From the NCBI GenBank assembly GCA_965199105.1, contig CBDAQO010000002.1:868001-932000 (forward strand): a stretch of DNA of 64,000 nt, given 5' to 3'. The notes under the pieces are model-generated. The model saw nothing but the letters and a program-made list of their open reading frames with translations. It did not search any database and was not told the DNA's origin. The DNA comes from LMUY01 sp965199105 (GTDB lineage Bacteria > Pseudomonadota > Alphaproteobacteria > Acetobacterales > Acetobacteraceae). This document shows, piece by piece, positions 33,372 to 41,422 of this stretch (the stretch's first letter is position 1; every line of letters begins with the position of its first letter). The position numbers and the translations under genes are program-made.

Positions 33372-35111
33372 TCAATTGAGCGGCTTCCAGAACTCGGCCC
33401 ATGAGGAGGAGTATGAGGTCGATCGCGCCGGTATCAGTCCAGTCATCCATTTCGGCGAGCACAACACGTCCGACCCGTGGTAAAGCGGAATGATTGGCAG
33501 ATCGTCCATGATGATCGATTGCAGGCTCTTGAGGATTGATCCTCTCAACTCAGGGTCAGGCTCGATCAACGCCTTCACCAAGGATGCGTCGACAAATGGG
33601 TTCCGATACCCAGTGTAGTTGTAACCATCGTAGCCGTTGCGTTCGCTCGGGATGCCTTCGCTGGAGAACGTCTCGTATAAAAGTCGCCCTGACACGTCAC
33701 TCCATCCGTTCAGCACCATTCCGGTGAACTCGCGCTTGGCAAGCAACTCCCCCGAAACGGTCGCCAGGGGCCGGGTTTCGGTTCTGACATCGACACCCAC
33801 CAAGCGCAGTTGTCCGCGGATCACCTCGATGAGCAACTCTCGGCTATGATTGCCCGCGGACGCGATGAACTCGGTCGTCAGCCTTTCTCCCGTGGAGTGC
33901 CGCATGATGCCGTCAGGCCCCGGCGTGTACCCCGCCGCAAGAAGGAGCGCACGAGCACGGCCAGGGTCATACGGCCATGGAGCCAACTCACGGTTGTAAT
34001 TCGGATCATCCGGCGGAAGGTAAGATGTGGCGACTGGAAGCAACCCATTAAACAGGCCGGCAACAATAGCTTCACGGTCTATGCCGAGCATTATGGCTTG
34101 ACGAACCCGCTTGTCGTCGAAAGGAGGCTGCTGCGTTTGAAGGTAAAGAGAGACGGTGCGGAAGCCCACCTGCAGATCGACATCGAAGGCAGCGGCATAC
34201 CGCGTCCGAAGATCGATCGCCTGATCTGACGTCAGGCCATAGGCCATGTCGATTTCGCCCGTCACAAGATCGCTCTGGAGCGAGGACGTGTCCGCGACCT
34301 GCCGCAAGGTCGCTTGCTCAAAACCAGGCGTCTCGTCATCCCAGAACGGATTGAGAGTTAAAGAAATAGTGTCGTTCAGTTTGACTCGGGTGGGGAGATA
34401 CGGACCGTTCCAAAGACCCGGTGTTTCAGGTGCACGATTGTAGGAGGATTTTACGACGTAATCTAACGGGTCGGTGACAGAATCTAGAATGGGTTCTTCA
34501 ATACTGGAGGTGATCGGCGCGCGCCCGAGCCGGTCGAAGTCCCATTGGGGAGCATCCAGAATCATCTTGTAGGTTCGCTCGTCTACGGCGACGACCTCCG
34601 CAAGGTGAGGGATTATGTGGAAGAGCCTTTCCACCCGGGCGCTGAAGACGATGTCACGAGTGGTAAGCGGCGAACCATCGCCCCACCGCAAGCCAGGGCG
34701 CAGGGTGAAGGTCACCTCCATTCCCTGGGTTCCGTCAGGACGGTCAGTGATCAGAACCCTCCCGTTCTCCAGAGATGGCGTCTCCGTGCAAAGCTGGCTT
34801 GTCGTGTTTCCGTGCTCATCGAGCCGTGTCACAGAACGTGAGATGAAGGAGTGAATATAACGCGTAACCTGCAGGGCGTTGATTAGTGGATGCAGGTTGG
34901 ACGGGATCGCCGCAAGACCGATCACCAGGGTAAGCTTGGGTAACGGCAGTGATGGCGGATCCCAATCCTGAAGATTTTCGAAGTAGAACACGTTGCCCCC
35001 CATACGAGCTTTGAGTTGAACCGTGTTCCCGCTTGTTACCGGATGGCTGGCAACTTCCTCGCCGGTGTCTGCCTTGCCGTCACGGTCATGGATTGGCTGC
35101 AATGAGTCCAC
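33372..35111 (-). CDS. Family-5 solute-binding protein without a signal peptide, in a toxin locus
   Basis: The 579-residue protein has the SBP_bac_5 fold over residues ~55-579: LRPGLRWGDGSPLTTRDIVF, then LFNGLLPVATSYLPPDDPNY, PWPYDPGRARALLLAAGYTP and the C-terminal SIIMDDLPIIPLYHGSDVLC. Such proteins normally bind peptides for an ABC importer after export. Here the first ~50 residues are polar (DSLQPIHDRDGKADTGEEVA), with no signal peptide, and no permease or ATPase genes are near. It follows an EndoU-type toxin gene and a MafI-like immunity gene on the same strand, 39 bp after the latter. The role there is unknown. Confidence 0.85.
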   Translation of the reverse strand: MDSLQPIHDRDGKADTGEEVASHPVTSGNTVQLKARMGGNVFYFENLQDWDPPSLPLPKLTLVIGLAAIPSNLHPLINALQVTRYIHSFISRSVTRLDEHGNTTSQLCTETPSLENGRVLITDRPDGTQGMEVTFTLRPGLRWGDGSPLTTRDIVFSARVERLFHIIPHLAEVVAVDERTYKMILDAPQWDFDRLGRAPITSSIEEPILDSVTDPLDYVVKSSYNRAPETPGLWNGPYLPTRVKLNDTISLTLNPFWDDETPGFEQATLRQVADTSSLQSDLVTGEIDMAYGLTSDQAIDLRTRYAAAFDVDLQVGFRTVSLYLQTQQPPFDDKRVRQAIMLGIDREAIVAGLFNGLLPVATSYLPPDDPNYNRELAPWPYDPGRARALLLAAGYTPGPDGIMRHSTGERLTTEFIASAGNHSRELLIEVIRGQLRLVGVDVRTETRPLATVSGELLAKREFTGMVLNGWSDVSGRLLYETFSSEGIPSERNGYDGYNYTGYRNPFVDASLVKALIEPDPELRGSILKSLQSIIMDDLPIIPLYHGSDVLCSPKWMTGLIPARSTSYSSSWAEFWKPLN

Positions 35112-35150
35112 ACCCTAATCGATAGCCTCAATAAACAGCTCCTTCGTTAA

Positions 35151-35441
35151 TTATAAAGAGTCGGTTTGGGCCTTCCTTAATCTGGCAACACCTTGATACT
35201 CGTCATCACCATCCAACCTCATAGCAATAGCAAGTCGTTCAAAGATTTGAAAGAGACTATCCGACATGCGAGCGCCCTTAGACAAATATGCATGAGCGAT
35301 CCCATCCAGGGCAAGGTTAAATTCTCCCACTCTAATGTATTGTTCTGTCTGCCTGTCAGGTTTCCCTTCAACAAGAGATGCCTCTTGATAGAGCTTCATA
35401 AGGTCCGACTTGGCAGCTGTGTTGTCAAACATATCTATCAC
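35151..35441 (-). CDS. MafI-like immunity protein
   Basis: The 96-residue helical, acidic protein reads EQYIRVGEFNLALDGIAHAY, then SLFQIFERLAIAMRLDGDDE, which resembles MafI-family immunity proteins that protect against EndoU-type MafB toxins. Its ATG overlaps the stop of the EndoU toxin gene by 4 bp, so the two are co-translated. This pairing supports both assignments. Confidence 0.7.
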   Translation of the reverse strand: MIDMFDNTAAKSDLMKLYQEASLVEGKPDRQTEQYIRVGEFNLALDGIAHAYLSKGARMSDSLFQIFERLAIAMRLDGDDEYQGVARLRKAQTDSL

Positions 35442-36635
35442 TTACTGTCCGGCGTGACGTTCGTAGGATATGCTGTCACGATTGTCTTTCCATCACGGCC
35501 TATGATCACCTCGATTTCGACGCCGTCCCGTACACCCCTCACGGACGTCCTGTCGCCTTTGGTGGGCTCGCGAACCGAGGCTGGGTCATTGGCGACGCTT
35601 TCAATGGCTTCTGCCGTCTTATCGTCTGACCAATCAGGTGGAAACTCGCTCTTTTCAGGTGTGCCTCGACCCGACCCATGACCGCCGCCGCCGCGTCCGT
35701 TACCGTCAAGGATATACTTACGCCGATCATCGGGAAGTATTGCCTCACCCGGTTTTGCCAGATCAGGCGGGCGGCCGCTTGATTGTTCCTCTTGTGGCCC
35801 TTCTTGCTGCATTATCGTTGGGGATGGCGGACGAGCGGGCGTCGGCGTTGTTTCGATGTCTTCAACCCAGGCCATCCAAAGATGAGTGCAAGAAGGCCGA
35901 GAAAAACAAGGAAAAAGCCCGTAGCAGGAGCATCTATGGCGCTGGCCTTAACCACACCGGGCACATCACCCTTTGAAACAGCTGCAACAGCCTGTCGGCT
36001 GGCATCGCTTATGAACCGCGGCCACTTGTAAGAACCCACGTTCTGAGCCGCCGAAGCGAGGTTCTTTCCTTCTTTCCTGCCTTAGCCAGGTCATCGTATG
36101 TACGACCCTCTACAATGCCCTTTGCAGCGCTTCGTAGCTGGTCGACCGTTTCGTCGCTCGTGTAAGGATCAAGGAACTGCGCCCGGAACGCGTTTCGGCT
36201 TAGCCCTGATGCGCCATACCAGGCGGCGACGGCGGTCTTCAGGTTCGCTCGGGCAGCGTCCGTGACTGCAGAGTTCCAGCGATTGCGATCGTTCCTGGAG
36301 ACATGCATGATGATGCTCCCAGCAACGTAGTCCGCACGCTGACCGGCGTTGGCGGGCTTGAAAAGGCCGTTTGCTTGAGAAGACGGCTCATCGTCCTCTG
36401 GCGACGTGCCATCACCAAACCAGCCGTGCTCCTGCCGTCCCTGGTAAATCCAACTCTGGTTGGAGGTCATGACAAACCCTACTTCATTCCACGTATGCTC
36501 CCACGTGCCTGTGCACCGTTTCAACGTCCCTGACCCTGGGCCAGAAAACCAAGTCAGAATGACATGGCTGGTCCCACCAACTCGGGTCTCCCACACAGCC
36601 ACGGCGTTCACTGTTTGTCTGCTTATGCGTACCAA
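35438..36635 (-). pseudogene. EndoU-type polymorphic toxin, split by two frameshifts
   Basis: Three successive frames form one protein. Frame A (36635 to about 36050) is a ~190-residue N-terminal region, unrecognised, with WFGDGTSPEDDEPSSQ. Frame B (about 36050 to 35870) has a membrane segment FFLVFLGLLALIFGW. Frame C (about 35870 to 35438) is a Pro-rich linker then a bacterial EndoU domain: YILDGNGRGGGGHGSGRGTP, EFPPDWSDD, VRDGVEIEVIIGRDGKTIVT and YPTN. Active EndoU toxins usually have His before ILDG; here it is Tyr. The MafI-like gene overlaps the stop. The starting TTG at 36635 is uncertain. Confidence 0.65.
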
Positions 36636-36962
36636 CGCACGTCTTCGTTAGTTCCGGTCTGTTCAGGCAGATCCTTGGCGCCGAACGCTCCCGCGAGCTG
36701 AAGGAGCAGATGCTCGCGACCGGGCCGCCCGTGTGACGGCGGCTCGGAACCGGTCGTTTCCTGGCCCACCATGGCCGGCACCCGCCCGCCCTGCCGTGCA
36801 ATCAGCGTGCGCAGGACCTCGATGATTGCGATCCCAGTTGCAGCCTTCATGCGCCCACGTGCAGTGATCGTGGGTTCGAGCCCTCAAACCCGTTGCAATG
36901 ATCTCGGGCACGGCCCGCCGATGATTGCGATCCCAGGCGCCGATGATTGCGGTTCGCTACAA
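36636..36962. other. Gene-free stretch with short direct repeats
   Basis: GATGATTGCGATCCCA occurs at 36821-36836 and 36920-36935, with a partial third copy, GATGATTGC, at 36942-36950. This spacing resembles the multiple transposase-binding repeats at IS21-type ends, but no transposase gene is present. No coding sequence is supported. Confidence 0.45.
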
Positions 36963-37868
36963 CTACACCACGATGGTGGGCGTATGTCCGCGGGCATACG
37001 TCGTCGGCGAAGCCCCGACCTGGCGCGCGAACGCGACGCTGAACGTGCTCGACGAGCTGTAGCCAACACGTTGCGCGACCTCGCCCACGCTGACACCTTC
37101 GCCACGCAACAGACCCTTGGCGATCGCCATGCGCCAGCCAGAAAGATACTCCATTGGGGGAACGCCGACCTCGCGGCGGAAGCGGTCGAAGAAGGTGGAA
37201 CGCGACAGGGCAGCCTCCCTCGCTAGTTCGCCAACCGTCCAGGGACGGGTCGGCTCGCCGTGCATCCGGCGCAGCGCCACCGCGAGCCTCTCGTCGGCAA
37301 ATCCACGCAGCAGCCCAGGCGCGGCTGTCGGCCCCGTCGTTACGCGAAACGCCTCGATCAGCAGCACTTCCAGAAGGCGGGCGAGCACTACATTGCGGCC
37401 GGGTCGGTCGGCGCGGGCTTCCTCGCTCAGCAGTTCGACCAGCGTCGTCAGCCGCTGCTCGCTGCGCACAACCACGAGTTCGGGCAGCAGTGAGACGAGC
37501 AGCGCCGCGTCGTTCGACCCGAATGCATAGTGCCCGACCAGCATACGCGTGTCGGGTGCGCCCGGCTCTCCGAGGTGGAAAACGCCCGGGCGGATCTCGA
37601 CGGGTTCGGTCACACGCCCACCCGACGGTGGTACCAGGCTGGTCACTTTGAAATCTTGGGCAGCGGGGATCAGCATGAAATCGCCCCTGCCCAGCCTGAC
37701 CGGCACGCGCCCAGTGATCGACAGCTCGCAGTCGCCCTCGAGCATCGCACTATAGAAGGGTCCTGTTCCGGGCGGGCGGACGGCCCAGCGGCCGGTTGCG
37801 GTGACAACCTTGGAGAAGGAGGCGCTGGGCTGGAGCAGACCAATGACTTGGGCCAGTGGATCGTTCAA
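36963..37868 (-). CDS. AraC-family regulator with N-terminal cupin domain
   Basis: The 301-residue protein has a cupin_6-type N-terminal half (FYSAMLEGDCELSITGRVPV, then GRGDFMLIPAAQDF) and a C-terminal double HTH (TVGELAREAALSRSTFFDRF, then SVGEVAQRVGYSSSSTFSVA). This layout is common in regulators of adjacent short-chain dehydrogenase genes. It is divergent from the SDR gene at 37965 with 96 bp between them, so that gene is the likely target. Confidence 0.9.
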   Translation of the reverse strand: MNDPLAQVIGLLQPSASFSKVVTATGRWAVRPPGTGPFYSAMLEGDCELSITGRVPVRLGRGDFMLIPAAQDFKVTSLVPPSGGRVTEPVEIRPGVFHLGEPGAPDTRMLVGHYAFGSNDAALLVSLLPELVVVRSEQRLTTLVELLSEEARADRPGRNVVLARLLEVLLIEAFRVTTGPTAAPGLLRGFADERLAVALRRMHGEPTRPWTVGELAREAALSRSTFFDRFRREVGVPPMEYLSGWRMAIAKGLLRGEGVSVGEVAQRVGYSSSSTFSVAFARQVGASPTTYARGHTPTIVV

Positions 37869-37964
37869 CGTCGGACTATCTCGAATGACTCTTGGACTTT
37901 CGACCGTACCACGTCCGACGATGGCGGCCTATCTCTTTGGCATCACCACCCGGAGCTGATCCTC

Positions 37965-38723
37965 ATGAGTACTGTCCTCATCACCGGCTGCTCGACCGGT
38001 TTCGGCCGTGAGACTGCCGCCTATTTTCTGGAGCAGGGCTGGAACGTCGTGGCGACGATGCGCAATCCCTCGGCAAGCACGCTGCCAGCGTCAGACGGGC
38101 TGCGCGTGCTGCCGCTCGACGTGACCAATGCGGATAGCATTGCGGCCGCGGTAGCCGAGGCGGGCGCGATCGACGTGCTGGTCAACAATGCCGGCATCGG
38201 CTGGCTCAACGCCGTGGAAGGCACCTCGATGGAGACGGTGCGCCGGATTTTCGAGACCAACACCTTCTCGACGGTCGCGATGATGCAGGCGGTGCTGCCC
38301 GGCATGCGCGATCGACGGGCGGGCGTGATCGTCAACGTCAGCTCCAGCACGACCATCAAGCCGCTGCCGCTCCTGTCGATTTACCGCGCCAGCAAAGCGG
38401 CGGTGAACGCGTTGACTGAGTCTGCTGCATTGGAGTTCGCGGAGTTTGGCATCTGCGCGCGGGTGGTCGTGCCCGGCGCGGCGCCTACAACCAGCTTCGG
38501 CAGCACCGCGCGGGCACAGATCGCGGCGAACGGCGGCTTCCCCAACGCCTACGCCAGCTTTGTTCAACAAACGATGGCTGCGATGCAGCAGCATGCCGCA
38601 AGCGGAGAAGTGACGACGGCGCAGGACGTCGCCGAGGCGGTTTTCCGCGCAGCAACCGACCCCGACTGCCCGATGATCCTGCCCGCCGGTGCCGACGCGA
38701 TCGCCTGGTCTAAAGGCCGCTGA
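37965..38723 (+). CDS. Short-chain dehydrogenase/reductase
   Basis: The 252-residue classical SDR has the cofactor motif VLITGCSTGFGRETAAYF, LVNNAGIGWLNAVEG, and catalytic Ser, Tyr and Lys in NVSSSTTIKPLPLLSIYRAS followed by Lys. ATG at 37965 gives the expected start. The substrate cannot be predicted. It is divergent from the cupin-AraC regulator; a transposon-end-like motif lies 86 bp after its stop. Confidence 0.9.
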   Translation: MSTVLITGCSTGFGRETAAYFLEQGWNVVATMRNPSASTLPASDGLRVLPLDVTNADSIAAAVAEAGAIDVLVNNAGIGWLNAVEGTSMETVRRIFETNTFSTVAMMQAVLPGMRDRRAGVIVNVSSSTTIKPLPLLSIYRASKAAVNALTESAALEFAEFGICARVVVPGAAPTTSFGSTARAQIAANGGFPNAYASFVQQTMAAMQQHAASGEVTTAQDVAEAVFRAATDPDCPMILPAGADAIAWSKGR

Positions 38724-38809
38724 GCGACTGGTTCGGGCGCCACGCGTGCGCCCGTAATCCCGCATCCCCAAAGGTGACCGGAAGTGGCGGCCATACATCG
38801 CCAGTCGGC

Positions 38810-38845
38810 TGAAATGCACTTTCGGCACCGTTGCTACCGGACCCC
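38810..38845. repeat. GGGG-type transposon-end-like motif, copy B
   Basis: On the minus strand this reads GGGGTCCGGTAGCAAC, then GGTGCCGAAAGTGCATTTC. The first 16 bases equal those of copy A at 1150-1185. It sits exactly where the integrase fragment at 38846-39185 is cut off. Confidence 0.45.
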
Positions 38846-39185
38846 GGCCTTCGCCGGCGAGGAAGGCGGCGACATCCTGGCCGGAGGCGGGCAGGAGAGG
38901 GAGGTTATGCCGGGCGCACCAGGCACACCAGGCCCGGACCGCGGCGCGGTAGGCGCGGCGGGTGTTGTCGGCTTTAGCCATACGGCGATACGTGTCGGCG
39001 GCGTCGCGGTCGCTCGCGAGCGTTCCGTCGATGACCGGATCGCTGGCCTCGACCGCGCTGTCGAACCAGGCGCGCACATGCTCGGGTGCCGCGCCGACCG
39101 GCGCCGTCACCAGGGCGCGCGACAGCGGCAGGAGCTCGGAAACGCCGCCCTCCGGGTCACTACTGGCGTCGATCTGGCTGTCCAA
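38846..39185 (-). pseudogene. Tyrosine integrase, N-terminal fragment
   Basis: About 113 codons encode an N-terminal SAM-like core-binding domain: TYRRMAKADNTRRAYRAAVR, then WCAWCARHNLPLLPASGQDV and AAFLAGEG. It corresponds to residues ~50-125 of the intact integrase at 53173-54297 (TRAAYIRDWDVFATWCREQG). The catalytic domain is missing, cut at the GGGG motif. The start is TTG at 39185. It is inactive. Confidence 0.75.
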
Positions 39186-39803
39186 AACGCTTCCTCCGGC
39201 TGTCCAAGAACGCCTGAATGCGGTTTTCTACGCCAACAACCTTACGATCGACAACTCAATTTGCCGAACCTAAGTCTCTGAGAAAACTAGAGACTCAGCA
39301 GGAAGCGCGCCTTTCGAGGGAACCTCAGGGACCTCGTCGAACGCGCCCGTTCTGCGGTTCTGCTATCCAAAACCCCCCTTTTCGTAAGCTCGTGGGAGCA
39401 AACGGGCAGTTGCCACAATTCGAAGGCCGCGCGTGGGGTGTTCACAGAGGCTCTGAATGAGTGTCTTTTGGCTGGAACGGGGCAGGGCTGCCAGTGCAAA
39501 AGGCGCTTCGAGGCGTCGAGGAAATCGAAGCCGATCATGATGTCAAACCGCCGGATGGGCATGCCGCTGTTTGCTACCGGTTTTGGTCGGCGGATTGGGC
39601 ACCCTGGCATGCCGTGACTGCGATCCGCTCCCGCTGGCCTAGGGTCAGCGTCCAGGTCAGAGTGCGCGCCGTCGCAGAATAGTCTTGTCGGTCTGGAATT
39701 GCACCCGCACCCTCTTCGACCGCCGTGTTGGCACGCGACTGTTTGGTGCCGGCCTTCTGTGGTGCTCTGTCTTACGACAGATGAGCGGTCCGCTTGTGCA
39801 GTC
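39186..39803. other. Gene-free stretch with a 55-bp dispersed repeat
   Basis: No gene is supported. A 55-bp sequence at 39367-39421 recurs at 52281-52335. The rest has no recognised feature. Confidence 0.45.
39367..39421. repeat. 55-bp dispersed repeat, copy 1
   Basis: It begins CCAAAACCCCCCTTTTCGTA and differs from 52281-52335 at about three positions; weaker similarity continues another ~20 bp. Both copies can be read on the minus strand as ELWQLPVCSHELTKRGVL or close to it, which hints at a shared gene end or element end. Both lie within a few hundred bases of a parDE pair and an integrase. Confidence 0.6.
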
Positions 39804-40108
39804 TTACAGATCATCCAAGACGACAGGCAGATCGCGGGCCTGATGCACGAAGCGGGCGACGACGGGCGGCGTGTTCTCGGCGTCAATCACCAGAAGGTAG
39901 GGATACCCGCGGAGAGACCAAAACCTGTATCGGGCCGGGCCAGTCGCAGTTCAACCCTGCCGAGGCTTGGCTTTCTGGTCAGTTGCTTGGCGGCATCGAG
40001 CGCGACCGAGAGCAGGTTGTCGGCAGCGTCTGGATTGTCTTCGGCGATCCACTCGGCCGCCGCGCGTAACTCACGGAGCGCTCTGGGCGTGAAAAGGTCA
40101 GCCGTCAT
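39804..40108 (-). pseudogene. parE: ParE-type toxin, copy 2 (frameshifted by a 5-bp duplication)
   Basis: The N-terminal part is in frame from 40108 (MTADLFTPRALRELRAAAEW). Near 39938-39947 a tandem GCCCG duplication shifts the frame. In the shifted frame the normal end YRFWSLRGYPYLLVIDAENT, PPVVARFVHQARDLPVVLDDL continues to a TAA at 39804-39806. Removing 5 bp restores a complete ~100-residue ParE. The same duplication is present in copy 1. As written, translation ends early with an altered tail. Confidence 0.85.
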
Positions 40109-40365
40109 CTTTTCCGGGCGCGCACAGCCGCAATCGCTGCGCGAACCTCATGCTCGACATCCTCTGCCGCCGAAAACCCTTCCCGTCGCCCTTCGTCCAC
40201 AGCTTGCTCCAGGGATGTGACGAAGCTTGCCCGGCGCTCTTCGGTCTCCTGCAGCAGCCGGAGCGCCGACCGTACGACCTCGCTGACGTTGTTGAAGCGC
40301 CCGCTGCTGACGCAGCCCTGGGCAAAACGCTCCAGCTCCGGGGTCAAACTGACATTCGTTCCCAT
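40105..40365 (-). CDS. parD: ParD-type antitoxin, copy 2 (complete)
   Basis: The 86-residue protein has the full CC2985/ParD layout: N-terminal ribbon MGTNVSLTPELERF, then SSGRFNNVSEVVRSALRLLQ, then the acidic toxin-binding tail. It overlaps parE by 4 bp. A 17-bp palindrome lies directly upstream and is its probable binding site. With the toxin frameshifted, the antitoxin remains alone. Confidence 0.9.
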   Translation of the reverse strand: MGTNVSLTPELERFAQGCVSSGRFNNVSEVVRSALRLLQETEERRASFVTSLEQAVDEGRREGFSAAEDVEHEVRAAIAAVRARKR

Positions 40366-40375
40366 AAACCCTTCT

Positions 40376-40392
40376 ATATCAAAGTTTGATAT
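40376..40392. promoter_or_regulatory. 17-bp palindrome upstream of parD, probable autoregulatory operator
   Basis: ATATCAAA and TTTGATAT flank a single central G. The site is AT-rich, starts 11 bp upstream of the parD start and overlaps the expected promoter. Confidence 0.6.
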
Positions 40393-40488
40393 TCGTTGTC
40401 CTGCGCCCTTTCAAGTCAGTGGGCCTTGGTCAATCGGGAGCGCGACGATCCGTGCCTCCCAGCGCCAAAATGCGCCGGCCCGTCCGGG

Positions 40489-41283
40489 CTACTCGGGCAG
40501 CTCCACGACGGGCGGGGGCTGGATGTGTTGAACAGCCTCGACCCGGATTGGCCCGAATGCAGCGTCCTGATGCAGGTGGGCCTGACCTTCGCGCGTGAGT
40601 TCGAGGCCGGCGATCAGCGTGCTCGCGATGGCGCCACGCAGGCTTGCATCCCGTTCGGCCAACCCGGCCGGCATGGTCGGCACGAAGTCGAGCAGGTCGC
40701 CGCCGGCGGGGTGCTCGCGGAGGATGGCGTCCATGCGAAGGATCGCCTGGCTGGGCGTCCACTCGAGGACCCGGCGCCGCCGATACAGTTCGGCAGGACG
40801 CGCGTTGGCCAGGCGGAACGCACCAAGGCAGGCCTCCATCAGCATCATGAAGGTGGCAGCCGGACCAGCGGCGTCGGGCTGTTCGGTGTAGCCGCGCTCG
40901 AACATGTCCCAGCCGAGCTGCGGCTGGCCGCTCAGCCAGTCCGCAGCCGCCCGCACGCGCTCCAGCTCCACCAGGCGCCGGGTCAGGACCTGCTGGGCCT
41001 GCTCGGCCTGCTGAGCGGCCTCGGGGTCGGCCGGCACGAGCAGCCGGGATTTGAGCCAAGTGAGTCAAGCGGCCATGACCAGCCAGTCGGCCGCCTGGAT
41101 CAGGTCGGTGCGGTCCGCGCTGGTGACGGCGTCCAGGTATTGGTCGACCAGCATGGTGATCGGGATGCGGGCAAGGTCCACCCGCTGCCGCCGCGCCAGT
41201 TCGAGCAGCAGATCGAGCGGGCCCTCGAAGCCGTCCAAGCGTAGCTGGACGGCTTTGGCGGGAGAAAGAGCGCGGTCATCCAC
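40489..41283 (-). pseudogene. scpA: ScpA-like segregation/condensation protein with in-frame TGA
   Basis: The frame from GTG 41283 encodes the ScpA N-terminus (VQLRLDGFEGPLDLLLELAR, then DAVTSADRTDLIQAADWLVM). It meets TGA at 41065-41067, where a Trp would be expected, and continues in frame with LTWLKSRLLVPADPEAAQQA and the C-terminal winged helix to 40489. One TGG-to-TGA change explains it. ScpA is the kleisin that links SMC heads with ScpB. No scpB or smc is here, so this plasmid-type paralogue has an unknown partner. It lies between parDE and the helicase. Confidence 0.85.
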
Positions 41284-41422
41284 GGGCTTAGCCTAGCCGC
41301 TCCAGGCACATGGCGAAAACGTCCGACGCCGGCTCGGACGCACGTGTCCTGTCGCATTGAGCCTCTGCGAGCCAATGCTCTGCAACGGGAGGCTGGCTGG
41401 CCAGCGGCTGTCGACTGGGCGT

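Noticed and set aside
36821..36950. CRISPR array
   Set aside because: There are only two full copies and one partial copy, with unequal spacing and no cas genes.
39287..39886. A 199-codon minus-strand frame between the integrase fragment and parE
   Set aside because: It has low-complexity mixed composition, crosses the parE 3' end in another frame, and only its part over the 55-bp repeat is shared with another locus.
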